Source: JAXMBN01 sp046349875 | GTDB lineage: Bacteria > Planctomycetota > Planctomycetia > Pirellulales > Pirellulaceae | NCBI GenBank assembly: GCA_046349875.1 | Contig: JAXMBN010000008.1 | Span: 62,001-126,000, forward strand | Reading direction: 5' to 3' | DNA: 64,000 bases | The notes under the pieces: generated by a model | What the model was told of the DNA's origin: nothing | Seen by the model: only the letters and a program-made list of their open reading frames with translations | Database searches by the model: none | In this document: piece after piece, positions 1 through 9,497 of the stretch | How positions within the stretch are numbered: the first letter of the stretch is position 1 | Layout of the letters: every line of letters begins with the position of its first letter | Position numbers and translations under genes: made by a program

Positions 1-211
1 TGTGGTTGCAACGAGTGCCATCTACGCCATGCTTTCGGGATTGATATCGACTGTCGAAGGTAGCGATAAGATCTTCCCTCACTTCTTGACCAATCGCTTC
101 CTCATTGTTCTCGGTAGCATGATCTGCATCGGCGCAGGATCCGCTTTGTTACTCAATAAAAGTAAGAAAGCCGAAGTAGCTCCGCCGCAGACACCAACCC
201 CGCAATCTTGA
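1..211 (+). CDS. C-terminal end of a membrane protein (cut by window edge)
   Basis: The frame is open from the first bases of the window, so this is most likely the end of a longer gene and not a 69-residue protein. The visible part has two hydrophobic stretches (about residues 3-18 and 32-50) and ends in a charged, proline-rich tail (KKAE then PPQTPTPQS). This fits the last membrane helices and cytoplasmic tail of a transporter or similar polytopic protein. No family motif is visible, so the substrate cannot be named. Confidence 0.55.
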   Translation, partial: VVATSAIYAMLSGLISTVEGSDKIFPHFLTNRFLIVLGSMICIGAGSALLLNKSKKAEVAPPQTPTPQS

Positions 212-242
212 TGCCGCAATCTTCAAGCTCGCTCTAGGACGC

Positions 243-2039
243 ATGCACTATCCAAGCTCGCCACGATGCGAGACACCTACCGTTCACCGCGAACCTTTGT
301 TGGCTCGTTGGATCCTGCGAGTTTGTCTCGCTTGGATGGTCGTGGCGTCGTTAACGATTGCATCGCGATTGAGTCTCTTCGCTCAAAGCCCTGCTCGACA
401 AGACGGGTCATCGATGCCAAAGTGATTCGAAGAGGCTCACGAAGCATGGGCTTCGCGAGCCGCATCAGTGCTAGTGAAAGGAACCTTGGCTTCCTCGACT
501 GATGTTCGGTGGCATAGCCTTGTTCGACTATGATCGAGATGGAAGACTTGATCTATTGATGCTCAATCAAGGCCAGCCGGATGGCGCTGTCGCCCGATCC
601 AACAGCTCGCCGAGTGTTGAGCCGACTCTATCGCAATCAGGCCGATGGAACGTTCGTCGATGTCACCATCCAGTCGGGATTGATCGATGATGGATTTGCT
701 CTTGGAGTCGTCGCGCGCGGATCTTGATCACGATGGCGATTCTGATGTAGCCATTAGCCACTGGGGGCCGGTTCGCATCTTTGAAAATCCGTTGAGACGG
801 TACCTTTGCGTACCGCCCTACCCTTCTCCCACAAGCTCCAGAACAAACGACGGCCTTTGGAGCTGGTATCGCCTGCCTGATATCGACAACGATGGCAATC
901 TCGACTTGTTCGCCAGCAACTATGTCGACTTTACCATCGAACGCTATCAGCAAGTGGCCCTGAAATCGTTTCCATATCCACCGGGCCCGAAGGATTTTCC
1001 TCCTTCGATCGATCGACTTTATCGCAATCGCGGAGATGGTACCTTTTCCGATGTAACCGCAGCCTCTGGGATCGATCGCTATCCAGGGCCTACCATGGGA
1101 GTGATCTGCGGAGACTTCGATGACGATGGTGACGCCGATATCTTTGCCTGTAGCGATGCGGCTCCCAATCAGTTTTTCGTGAACGATGGCAAAGGGCAGT
1201 TTACGGATATGGCCTTGGGTGCGGGATTGGCCTTCGACGTTGCAGGCAATGTCAATGGAAGCATGGGGGTCGATGCGGCCGACTTTGATCGCGATGGCCA
1301 TGTCGATTTCCCTGATCACCAACTACACCGGACAGACTCCGGTGCTTTATAAGAATCTTGGCGGCGGTCAGTTTGAAGATGCAAGTTTCTCGCAGGACGC
1401 AGATCGGCCGAACGTTGCTTCCGCATACCAACTGGGGTGTCGGTTGGTGGGATGTTGAAAACGACGGTGATCTGGATGCGATGATCGCCAATGGCCACTT
1501 TTTGAAGAACATCGAATCGATCGACGATCGTACTGCATTTCGAGTTGCGAACTCTCTGATGATCCAAGATGGGCCCGATTCCCAAAGGCACGAGTCGCTT
1601 CATCGACTGAACCAAGCAAGCAGGAGCGGGGCTGGTCTGTCGTGGAGAGCAGTCGAGGCTCTGCTATTGGCGATATCGATAACGATGGAGACTGGATAGT
1701 GTCTTTCTCAATGCCGAGTCACCGCCAACACTGCTCATCAATCATTCCACGATGCAAGGTGATTGGCTGCAACTGGAATTGGCTGGAACGCGTGACAATC
1801 GAGACGCCATTGGTGCGGTGGTAACCGTAATCACACAGCATGGCTCGTGGGTGCAGATGGTGCATGCGGGTCGCGGATATCAAAGCCACTTTGGCAATGT
1901 GCTCCACTTTGGCCTGGGCCCGAATGCTCGCTTGAAGCACATCGAAGTCCGCTGGCCTTCCGGTCAGAAACAAATCTTTCGCGACCACTCTCTCAACACA
2001 CGTCATCTATTGATTCAAGAGTTACTCAAGGCTCCTTGA
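243..2039 (+). pseudogene. CRTAC1-like FG-GAP/VCBS protein with ASPIC/UnbV domain, frame broken many times
   Basis: Read across frames, this is one exported FG-GAP protein like the intact one at 4310-6028. It has a hydrophobic N-terminus (about 300-400), repeated Ca-binding-like FG-GAP motifs (DYDRDGRLD near 527, DIDNDGNLD near 880, DFDDDGDAD near 1120, DVENDGDLD near 1458, DIDNDGD near 1672), and a C-terminal ASPIC/UnbV domain at about 1752-2030 (NRDAIGA, HFGLGPN, VRWPSG). The frame changes near 425-500, 595, 717, 1310, 1405, 1570-1640 and 1694. Such proteins are beta-propeller-like and exported; their function in planctomycetes is not established. The break near 1694 is explained by one missing base (GDLD becomes GDW). 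The motifs are well preserved between breaks, so the decay is recent or the consensus is faulty. Confidence 0.75.
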
Positions 2040-2040
2040 A

Positions 2041-2752
2041 AATCGATGCTTCGATCTGACAAGGATGCACTCTCTCGCAAGCCTTTTCTCCGCTGCAAAA
2101 CAACATCACCGAAAGCCTTCGACTGGTTGGAATTTTCAATAATCACCACATCCACCATCATGTGCGAAGAAATGACGACAGGCTTGATTTAAGTTATTGA
2201 AGGCTTACCCTTTTTTGCTTTACTGCACAGCGATTTACCATCACGCGGCATTAGTCGAACGATGGCCTTCGAATACCCTATCAAACTGCGCGCTATCGGG
2301 ACCAAAAAAGGCATGCCCTTGCAGCACGAAGGAGGGTTTCAAAACGCTTTGAGCAAACAACTCGTCATTTGCTGTTGTAGTGCAACCAGACAATAGCTGG
2401 AAGAACCCATCGTCGCTCTCTACTTCTTCAAAAAAATCGGGACCTGCTTCGTCGGTGTTACCAACAAGAATTGCCTGGTGAATCGGATTGACCATCTCGA
2501 CTCGTTCAAACGCTTCAAATAATGGTTGCAGCTTCCCTCGTAACCTTCGTATCGCCTTCATGAATATGCGGTCGCGAGCCATCTCGCTTGGGTCTGTAGC
2601 CATGTGGGGAGGGTTCCGACGAACGGATAGAATTGGTTCGGCAGGAGGCGAAGCCGTAGGGTTCTTGTGAATAAAGCGACTCGCTTCGTGCGGGCATTGC
2701 TTGGGTAGGAGTGGAATCTAGAATAGAGGGATTATCACAAAAGGACTCGCCC
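2041..2752. other. Intergenic stretch with one doubtful minus-strand ORF
   Basis: Between the two broken VCBS genes. The only candidate gene is the minus-strand frame at 2241-2603. I see no clear terminator, repeat or promoter here. Confidence 0.4.
2241..2603 (-). CDS. Hypothetical protein, 120 residues
   Basis: Family not recognised. The protein has a basic N-terminal helix region (ARDRIFMKAIRRLRGKL) and an acidic middle (FFEEVESDDGFF), with no signal peptide or membrane segment. The ATG at 2603 has no Shine-Dalgarno sequence. The frame stays open upstream for about 30 more codons without an ATG, so it could be the 3' part of a gene whose start is lost to a frameshift like those on either side. 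It does not overlap any better candidate on the other strand. It could also be chance coding. Confidence 0.4.
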   Translation of the reverse strand: MATDPSEMARDRIFMKAIRRLRGKLQPLFEAFERVEMVNPIHQAILVGNTDEAGPDFFEEVESDDGFFQLLSGCTTTANDELFAQSVLKPSFVLQGHAFFGPDSAQFDRVFEGHRSTNAA

Positions 2753-4284
2753 ATGTCTGTTCGTACTTGGTTTGGCATCTCACGCTTGGGATGGATCGGT
2801 TCATTCCTTCTTCTGTCGATCGGATGCTCTCCAACGGCAGAAAAAGCGACTACGGGTACAACGACCTCACGTCCCCTCACACAAGAAACCAAGAACAAGA
2901 TTGAACGGTTCTGCAGCGATTGCCATCCCCTGCCCTTGCCTGAAACATTTCCGAAAGCGGCGTGGCCCGAGGAGTCCGTCGGGGATACGATTTCTATGTG
3001 CAAGCGAAGCGGAGCGATCTTCCCGAGCCTCTTCGCCATGACACCATTCGCTACTTCCAGAACTAGCGCTGAAGCAAAGTCATCGTTCCTCGCGCTGACT
3101 CTCTGTCCGAACCAGCCTCACCAGTCAAGTTCGAACTCGGACCTTCTTTGCTCACCGCAGAAGAATCTCCCGCGACGGCTCATCTGGTTTGGGATAAGTC
3201 TCAGCGCAGTCTGTATTTCACGGACATGCGGGTAGGCAAGCTCTATCGATGGGCTCCCGGTGAAGACTGGACGACCAAATCGATTCGACTCGATCATGGC
3301 CCGATCGCGCAGGGAAAGAACACTTGCCGCGTCCATCTTTGCGATTGGAATCAAGATGGCAAGCAGGACTATCTTCAAGGCGAACTAGGGAGCTTTCCCG
3401 TTGGCGATCATCAAAACGGACGGGTTACGTTGGCTCTTGGGCAAGACGATGGTAGCGTCCAGACTCATGTCTTGGTCGAAGGAATTGGTCGAGTGGTACA
3501 AGCTGTACCAATCGATTACGACGAAGATGGCGATCTCGATGTATTGGTGGCCGAGTTTGGGTGGATCAAGACAGGAGCATTACGTTTGCTGCGCAATCCT
3601 GGCGGACCGATCGAGCAGGCCAAAATGAAGATGGAAACGATCGACTCTCGGCATGGTGTTCTTGGGGTCGAGGTTGCTGATATCGACAACAATGGCAAGC
3701 CCGATTTCGTCGTTGCCTTTGGACAAGAATTCGAATCGACCGAATTGTATCTCAACCAAGGTAGCGGCAACTTCGAGCGCCAGATCCTTCACGTTCTTCC
3801 CGATCCTTCTTACAACTCGAGTTCCTTTCAGATCGTCGATGTCGATCAAGATGGCAAGCTCGATGTGGTACACACCTGTGGCGACACCATGGATGCCTAC
3901 ATTGCCAAACCATACCATGGATTGCGTTGGTTTCGGAATCAAGGCGAGCGGCGATGGGAGAATCGCGAACTAGGCTTGCTGGTGGGTGCTCTGCAATCCA
4001 CGGTCGCCGATTTCGATGGAGATGGGGATATGGATATCGCAGGCGTCGGCATGTTTCCGAAAGCCAATCAAGATGGACCAGGGGCGTATGATTCAGTCTG
4101 TTGGTGGGAACAGCAAGCCGATTTGACCTTCGTTCGCCATTCGATTGAACGAGACCACTGCTATCATGCCGCATGCGTCGCCGCCGATATCGACAACGAC
4201 GGCCGAGTCGATCTCGTCGTGGGAGAATGGCCTAATGAACAAGATCCGGGCGCTCTGAGAATCTATTGGAACAGAAAGCCCTAA
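2753..4284 (+). pseudogene. VCBS/FG-GAP lipoprotein with one N-terminal CxxCH motif, frame broken near the start
   Basis: The start is ATG 2753. A lipoprotein signal follows (LLLSIGC), then a heme-binding motif FCSDCH with the following PLPLPETFPKAAW, a pattern known in planctomycete FG-GAP proteins with a c-type heme. From 3148 to 4284 a single frame gives the propeller-like body with FG-GAP motifs (DWNQDGKQD, DYDEDGDLD, DIDNNGKPD, DVDQDGKLD, DFDGDGDMD, DIDNDGRVD). The frame is lost at about 2972, where restoring one G would give EEVRRGYDFY. It is lost again around 3064-3082, where two stops fall in the otherwise continuous frame. The protein is likely exported and attached to a membrane. 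The heme could make it a redox or sensor protein, but that is inference. Confidence 0.72.
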
Positions 4285-4309
4285 CCCACGACTTCCGTCG
4301 TACGATCGA

Positions 4310-6028
4310 TCAGGGATCCTGAACGATTATGTTCTTCGCTTGAGGTGTCAAACCACGGACCGTTTGGGCCTTTCCATTGGGCCATGTAATCTCGACACTC
4401 TCCAGCTCTTCTCCCTCTGGCAATCCAAAATGGATTTCGTATGGGTTCTGGCTCAAGTAACTTCCACCACCTACGACTTGCCGCAGGTACTTTTTCTTAT
4501 TCGTTTGAAATACGAGCGAACTACCGATGGCATCGCGATTTGATGTAGTACCCACCAATTCCAATACGTAAGGGCGACCGGTTGCTTTGGTTCGGTTCTC
4601 TAGTATTGCGGCAGGCTCAAGGACGTGGCTGAAAGCGAGATCGAGGTCACCATCGCGATCCCAGTCTAAGGTCACCACGCCACGACCACGCCATTTGCGA
4701 GCGAAGTAATTGTCGTTCGAAAAGGTTTGCCGGATCAGCTTCCCCTTGGAATTGTTGCGAAGAAACAGAGGGAATTGCTGAACGCTCGACGTTTCGGGGT
4801 GCCGAATCACGTGGCCATTCGAAACGACCAAATCCTCATCGCCATCTAGATCAAAGTCACCAGCCCAGGTTCCGAAACTCACAAACAACGTTCCAATGGC
4901 CATGATTCCAGTGGATGTTGACGCGCAGCGAAAGTTAGCCCTTCCGTCATTCTTATACAGCGCGCACGTTTCGTTCTCGTAATTGGTTACCCAGAGATCT
5001 GGCTGTAGGTTTCCGTCAATGTCGAAAATGGCAATCCCCATACTGCCATTGGGATTACCACGTTCATCGAAAGCAGTTCCGCTTGCAATGCCAGTCTCTT
5101 CGAGTTTTCCGCCGACGTTGTGATAGAGGAAATTTGCGGTGGTATCATTGGCCACGTAGACATCGAGCTTCTGATCTTTGTCGAGGTCCGCCAGCATCAC
5201 CGCAAGTCCGCGGCCTTCATCGTGCAACAAACCAATTTCACTGGTAACCGCTTTGAACGATCCGTCACCGTTGTTGATGAAAGCTATGTCTGGAATTCCT
5301 CCCAATGCTGCAGGAGGGCATACATCGCGATGGCCTTCTTTCGATAAACACTCCGGATTCTTCTTCCAAGACCAATCGGTATTGTGAGCAACGTAAAGAT
5401 CGAGATCACCGTCGTTGTCGAGGTCGCCAAACCCTGCACTTGTCCCCCAAAGCGAATCAACCAATCCCGAGTCTGTTCCTAACTCTTGAAAGGTTCCATC
5501 ACCTTGATTTACCCACAATTGAACTCCAACGTAACCTACGACAAGAATATCGGAAAAGCCATCCTCATTAAAATCGCCAATGGTACAACCATTGGTTAAG
5601 AATCGCGTCGGTTGGACCTGTGAAACGCCGCTCACATCCTGAAATCGCAACCCTTGGCGATTTCGCCAAAGAGCGTTTGGAAGACCATGGATCCCCTTTT
5701 CGGCATGGATCGTTCCGCCTACCGGAAAGAAGAGATCTTGCCATCCATCTCGATCAAAATCGATAACCGCAACTCCACCGCCAATCGACTCGATATAGGA
5801 AAACACATCCGAACTCTCGCCGTTATCGTAAACTACCTGCAGACCCAAATCCTTGGTGCGATCAGCGAAATCGATTTGTACCTCGCCAACAACGGTAGCG
5901 TTTTTTGATGCTTGCGACTCGCTATTCTTCAGAGGATCTGGAGCCGTTCCTCGATTACAACCCAAGAACGAGCACCCCAGCAGGGCGCAGACCACACCCC
6001 AAAACCGACCTTTCAAGAAGATTCGCAT
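4310..6028 (-). CDS. CRTAC1-like FG-GAP/ASPIC-UnbV lipoprotein
   Basis: An exported lipoprotein: the start at 6028 (MRIFLKGRF) puts a hydrophobic stretch directly before the lipobox LGCSFLGC. A longer frame starts at 6073 but adds 15 residues that do not look like a signal. The body has FG-GAP/VCBS motifs (DFDRDGWQD, DLDNDGDLD, DLDKDQKLD, DFDLDGDED, DWDRDGDLD), expected to fold as a calcium-binding beta-propeller. The last about 70 residues are an ASPIC/UnbV domain (NRDAIGSS, GGGSYLSQNPYEIHFGLP, ITWPNGK). The gene lies 56 bp behind the TPR gene at 6085-7434, or 11 bp if the longer start is used, so the two are likely one transcript. TPR plus FG-GAP pairs are frequent in planctomycetes. The biochemical role is unknown. 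Confidence 0.85.
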   Translation of the reverse strand: MRIFLKGRFWGVVCALLGCSFLGCNRGTAPDPLKNSESQASKNATVVGEVQIDFADRTKDLGLQVVYDNGESSDVFSYIESIGGGVAVIDFDRDGWQDLFFPVGGTIHAEKGIHGLPNALWRNRQGLRFQDVSGVSQVQPTRFLTNGCTIGDFNEDGFSDILVVGYVGVQLWVNQGDGTFQELGTDSGLVDSLWGTSAGFGDLDNDGDLDLYVAHNTDWSWKKNPECLSKEGHRDVCPPAALGGIPDIAFINNGDGSFKAVTSEIGLLHDEGRGLAVMLADLDKDQKLDVYVANDTTANFLYHNVGGKLEETGIASGTAFDERGNPNGSMGIAIFDIDGNLQPDLWVTNYENETCALYKNDGRANFRCASTSTGIMAIGTLFVSFGTWAGDFDLDGDEDLVVSNGHVIRHPETSSVQQFPLFLRNNSKGKLIRQTFSNDNYFARKWRGRGVVTLDWDRDGDLDLAFSHVLEPAAILENRTKATGRPYVLELVGTTSNRDAIGSSLVFQTNKKKYLRQVVGGGSYLSQNPYEIHFGLPEGEELESVEITWPNGKAQTVRGLTPQAKNIIVQDP

Positions 6029-6084
6029 CGCGGGGTGAAACAAATGAGAGTTCAAGACTTTTGAGTCGATCATGGTTACGATCT

Positions 6085-7434
6085 CTAGGGAACGAGCGCA
6101 AACTGCTTGTGATACTCAATCTGTGTTCGATACTTCTCGCGGTCTGGCTTGGCCTGGTACAGATTCAGGAGAAATTGATGAGCTTCACGATTGCCTGGAT
6201 CATAGGCAAAGATACTCTTAACCCAGTGAATAGCGGTTTTCTCCGATTCGTGCTCAAGAACAATTTTTGCAACTTCCAATCGGAGTTCAGTATTGTTGGG
6301 TTCCCGAGCCAAGCGTTCTTTAAGAATAGAAACCTTGTCCAAAGACTCTCGAGAAATTCGCGTCCGTTCGAAATTCTCTTCGGCCTCTTTCTCCCTACCT
6401 AAATTGCGAAGAGTCACGCCATAGGAATATCGCGCGATCGAGTCGAGGGGATTCGCCTTCAAGGCCATCTCCAAATACTTGAGTGCCTCATCATAATTCC
6501 CCATCTCAGTTTCCAAGCATCCTAATTCCGATGCGATTACTTCACGATCCTGAAAATCGTCGACCGATTTCAACGAGCTCTGTATTTCTTCATGGGAGAG
6601 GTCGACGACTTGTTTCCAGAGATCGCGAGCCTTCTCGTATTCTCCAAGATCTTTGTAGCATTGAGCCATCCCCATGAGCGCAACCGGCTTGGAACGACCT
6701 TCCGCACAAGCCTCATAGAGTTTGAGAGCAGCTTCAGGCTGCCGCCCTAATCGCTGCATACGAGCCAATGCATAGCGAGCCCGAACAAACTTAGGGTCTT
6801 TCTCAAGACAGGTTTTGTAAAGTGCGATTGCATCTTCGGCCCGCGACATATGCTCTGCGACTCGAGCCCTACGATATACGGGAATTGGATCTGATGGCAA
6901 CTTCTCCTCCCACAAGAGAAAGAGCTGCTTGGACTCTTCCAATCGCGAATTCACTAAGAGGCCATTGGTATAACTATCCAAGATGTCAGCGACGTCGGCC
7001 GATGGCTCCATGATCCACTGCTTGATCTTTCGTTCACCTTCTTCATTGATCTGCCCCAAGCTCGCGAGTGCAAGAGTCTGCTCGCGCTCGAGCAAGTCCT
7101 TGGAGTAACCGAGCTTTAAGGCAGCCTGCAGATGCGATCCCATCTGCGTCAAGTCGCCCTGCTTACGAGCGAGTTGTGAGCGTAGATACTCGCCATGAGC
7201 ATTTTGCGAGCTGACACGAGACGACCAATCTAACCACCATTGGGCTCGCTCCCACTGCCGCGATCCCATCGCATTTTGAGCCATCGAATGGCAAAAAGAA
7301 GTTACTCCGCCCGTTGCGAAGAATACGATCGCCAAGACCAAAAGTGCCCCCACAAGCCATGGCATTCGCCTTCTCGTTGGACTCGCAGGCTTCTCTCTTC
7401 CTTTGCTCTCTGCTTTTGCCTTCTTGTTACCCAT
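6085..7434 (-). CDS. Membrane-anchored TPR protein
   Basis: A 449-residue protein. The N-terminus is lysine-rich and cytoplasmic (about residues 1-24), followed by one transmembrane helix (PWLVGALLVLAIVFFATGG, about 25-43). The rest is helical with tetratricopeptide repeats; clear ones include the segments starting FVRARYALARM, PVALMGMAQCYKDLGEYEKA, YDEALKYLEMALKANP and SIARYSYGVTLRNLGREKEA. TPRs bind other proteins, so it is probably a periplasmic scaffold. It is the first gene of a pair with the FG-GAP lipoprotein at 4310-6028, and the two proteins may work together at the membrane. No catalytic motif is visible. Confidence 0.82.
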   Translation of the reverse strand: MGNKKAKAESKGREKPASPTRRRMPWLVGALLVLAIVFFATGGVTSFCHSMAQNAMGSRQWERAQWWLDWSSRVSSQNAHGEYLRSQLARKQGDLTQMGSHLQAALKLGYSKDLLEREQTLALASLGQINEEGERKIKQWIMEPSADVADILDSYTNGLLVNSRLEESKQLFLLWEEKLPSDPIPVYRRARVAEHMSRAEDAIALYKTCLEKDPKFVRARYALARMQRLGRQPEAALKLYEACAEGRSKPVALMGMAQCYKDLGEYEKARDLWKQVVDLSHEEIQSSLKSVDDFQDREVIASELGCLETEMGNYDEALKYLEMALKANPLDSIARYSYGVTLRNLGREKEAEENFERTRISRESLDKVSILKERLAREPNNTELRLEVAKIVLEHESEKTAIHWVKSIFAYDPGNREAHQFLLNLYQAKPDREKYRTQIEYHKQFALVP

Positions 7435-7616
7435 ATCTTTCGAACCGTAGTGACAATCCTTAAAGGAGCACGAATCAAGAAAGGGAGCTCATTCCGAACG
7501 CTCCAATTTACTGTACGCATGAAGAACGTCATACGCTCATGAGATGAGAACCGATTTCCGTTTTAGACACCAGATACCCGTGTTCTTTATCATGCTCCCT
7601 TTGTAGATACAAAAAA

Positions 7617-7638
7617 ACCGAGGCGGTTAGGCCTCGGT
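7617..7638 (-). terminator. Rho-independent terminator behind the small lipoprotein gene
   Basis: An 8-bp perfect stem (ACCGAGGC at 7617-7624 pairing with GCCTCGGT at 7631-7638, 6-nt loop). On the minus strand it is followed directly by a run of seven T (7611-7617). It lies 45 bp after the stop of the gene at 7683-8024. Confidence 0.85.
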
Positions 7639-7682
7639 CTCATGGAAGCATCTTGAGAATCCTATCCAAGCAATCGGATCGA

Positions 7683-8024
7683 TTACTTGTTGAGGATGTC
7701 CAGCATTTCTTTGGCTTTGGCTTTGATTTTGGCAGGCTCTTGCATCGAAATGATCAAATCGACGTGCTTTTGCAGCGCCTTAGCTTTTTCGGGATCCTTC
7801 TGGCTGATTTGATCAACATAGGATTGAATCACCATGCCACCACTACCGAGGACGGTTCCTTTGGCAACGAGATCTTCCAAAATCGGCTTTAGAGCTTCAG
7901 CACCTTGAGGAGCAGCGCCCGTAACTTTCTGAGAATGCTCTTCGACCTTGGGACCGCAGCCCACCATCGACGTTACCATCAAGCCAACAAGAAACATCGC
8001 AATCGTTCGCATTTGTAACCTCAT
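7683..8024 (-). CDS. Small lipoprotein behind DUF1559 gene
   Basis: A 113-residue lipoprotein. The start at 8024 (MRLQMRTIAMFLVG) gives a signal peptide ending in the lipobox SMVGC. The frame is open further upstream but that part runs through the terminator hairpin at 8045-8070. The mature part is short, hydrophilic and mostly helical (PEKAKALQKHVDLI, AKIKAKAKEMLDIL), with no catalytic motif. It follows a DUF1559 gene on the same strand, as the lipoprotein gene at 53805 follows another DUF1559 gene, which suggests a recurring pairing. The terminator between them implies either partial readthrough or a separate promoter. Function unknown. Confidence 0.75.
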   Translation of the reverse strand: MRLQMRTIAMFLVGLMVTSMVGCGPKVEEHSQKVTGAAPQGAEALKPILEDLVAKGTVLGSGGMVIQSYVDQISQKDPEKAKALQKHVDLIISMQEPAKIKAKAKEMLDILNK

Positions 8025-8044
8025 GTTTCGTCTGTAAGGAAAAA

Positions 8045-8070
8045 GACCCCGGTCAAAAATGACCGGGGTC
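8045..8070 (-). terminator. Strong hairpin terminator between DUF1559 gene and lipoprotein gene
   Basis: An 11-bp perfect stem (GACCCCGGTCA at 8045-8055 with TGACCGGGGTC at 8060-8070) and a 4-nt loop. On the minus strand it is followed by TTTT. It sits 27 bp after the DUF1559 stop and just before the next gene, so it can attenuate readthrough into that gene. Confidence 0.8.
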
Positions 8071-8097
8071 CCAGATTTGTGGAAGATCAACTCGAGA

Positions 8098-9150
8098 TTA
8101 GTTCTCGAGGTTTGCAACGTCACCGCTGATCGCGCTACCAAGTCGTTGGTAGTTCAACAAGTCGGTGCTGTTGCTGATGAACTGAACCGAACCGTCACCC
8201 ATGAGGTGCATGGCACCGCCGGTGTGACGACTTCGTGCAGGGAACACACCTTGGGAGTCACCCTGACCGCAACCCGTGCAAATTTCCGTTGCAGGATAGC
8301 GCCAGTTTGGTGGAGCCATGGTATTGATCGCTGCGTTGTAGAAACCAGGAGCAGCCCAACGGAAACCAGCGAAGGTTCGGTGGCCAGCCGAAGCTGCCAA
8401 ACCAAGCTGTCCGTACTGATCCAACATCGCTTGCGTTGGGAAGGTAATCGAGAACCCAGATGGGAACGGAATACCGCCAGCAGCGATGTCACCCATGTTG
8501 GTATAGGTGCCCGTGTCGTTATCGCCCTTAACGAATTCACCAGCGCAAATCGTTAGGGAGAGACCGTCGAGAATATCGCCAAACCGGGTGTACTTATCAC
8601 GCTTCCAGAAACCGTTCTGTTGACCAGAACCAACGTTCCAACCAGCGTTTGGACCTTCGCTCCAACCGTAGTTGTTTTGTCCAGTTTCAGTCGTGCTTGG
8701 ATACGGACGATCCGATGGGCACAAGAAACCAGGAACCTTCGTTCGGGTCACAACCACTGCAGCCTGAGCAAACGGGGCAATGATGTTGCCGTCGTAGTGC
8801 GCTTGGTTGAAGTTGATTTGGTTGTAAAGAGCGGTTTGCTCGACGTAAGGAAGAAGCATCGCGTGTGGCGTGTATCCGCGCCAGTCAAACGTGCTGTTTG
8901 CACCGGAACCAGTGGTTGCGGTTGCGGTCACAAAGCGCTGGCCAGATGCCAAGCATGGAAGTGCCTTGTAAGCACTTTCATAGTTGTGCACGGCCAAACC
9001 AAGCTGCTTCAAATTGTTGCTGCACTGCATACGGCGAGCAGCTTCGCGGGCTTGCTGAACTGCAGGGAGCAGCAAACCGACGAGGATGCCGATGATGGCG
9101 ATCACCACCAACAGCTCGACTAGCGTAAAACCAAGACGACGTTTCTTCAT
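8098..9150 (-). CDS. DUF1559 protein (type IV pilin-like, SBP_bac_10)
   Basis: Start ATG 9150, with GAGGTG about 9 bases upstream; an earlier ATG at 9183 has no such support. The N-terminus is a prepilin-type signal (KRRLGFTLVELLVVIAIIGILVGLLLPAVQQ), processed in related proteins by a prepilin peptidase after the glycine. The following AREAARRMQCSNNLKQLGLAVHNYESAYK is the classic DUF1559 signature. The C-terminus holds the family's H-x9-DG motif (HTGGAMHLMGDGSVQF). The length of 350 residues is typical. These proteins are heavily expanded in Planctomycetes and are probably exported pseudopilins or surface proteins, but the exact role is unknown. A close paralogue of the N-terminus lies at 52630. 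Confidence 0.93.
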   Translation of the reverse strand: MKKRRLGFTLVELLVVIAIIGILVGLLLPAVQQAREAARRMQCSNNLKQLGLAVHNYESAYKALPCLASGQRFVTATATTGSGANSTFDWRGYTPHAMLLPYVEQTALYNQINFNQAHYDGNIIAPFAQAAVVVTRTKVPGFLCPSDRPYPSTTETGQNNYGWSEGPNAGWNVGSGQQNGFWKRDKYTRFGDILDGLSLTICAGEFVKGDNDTGTYTNMGDIAAGGIPFPSGFSITFPTQAMLDQYGQLGLAASAGHRTFAGFRWAAPGFYNAAINTMAPPNWRYPATEICTGCGQGDSQGVFPARSRHTGGAMHLMGDGSVQFISNSTDLLNYQRLGSAISGDVANLEN

Positions 9151-9477
9151 GCCAAACACCTCAAAATAAAAAGGACGCTGCACTTACGTGCGGGAAGAGA
9201 CTTTCGGAATCGGCCAAAGATGAGCGACCACTGGAGGAACAATTGTGGAAGGGGGAGTTATTTCTCCGTAACATAAAAATACGTTGGATAATCTCTCCTT
9301 GTCAACTGATTTCTCGTTGTAATCCTCCTAATCTAACCGTTTTTGTCACCAGTTAGAACACGATTTTGTTGCGCCAGTTCCGTCGATTTATGCAACGAAA
9401 GATTAACAATTCGCAAGCCACACCTTGATGGGTGGAACCAACTGAAGCCCTGCTTATCAAAGGGACTAAAATCGCCC
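9151..9477. other. Intergenic region upstream of DUF1559 gene
   Basis: AT-rich stretch carrying the predicted promoter at 9276-9305. I see no gene here; a short minus-strand frame (9333-9521) has no protein-like features. Confidence 0.5.
9276..9305 (-). promoter_or_regulatory. Predicted sigma-70-type promoter of the DUF1559 gene
   Basis: On the minus strand a perfect TTGACA (9300-9305) is followed after 18 bases by TATTTT (9276-9281), about 125 bases before the ATG at 9150. The surrounding region is AT-rich. Sequence-only prediction. Confidence 0.45.
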
Positions 9478-9497
9478 TCACTGGGATCCCAGTGAGG
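9476..9497 (-). terminator. Perfect palindrome over the stop codon of the membrane protein gene
   Basis: The two 11-base halves (CCTCACTGGGA, then its exact complement) meet without a loop and overlap the last codons and stop of the gene at 9478-10248. On the minus strand a TTTT lies a few bases beyond. It may form a terminator cruciform or be a protein-binding site; the T run is weak. Confidence 0.45.

Noticed and set aside
663..1322. 219-residue minus-strand open frame
   Set aside because: It is the shadow of the repeated Asp/Gly-rich FG-GAP motifs on the plus strand; runs of Ile/Val/Asp with no protein-like order.
8154..9123. Overlapping open frames opposite and alongside the DUF1559 gene
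   Set aside because: Shadows; the DUF1559 frame has the prepilin signal, family signature and C-terminal motif.
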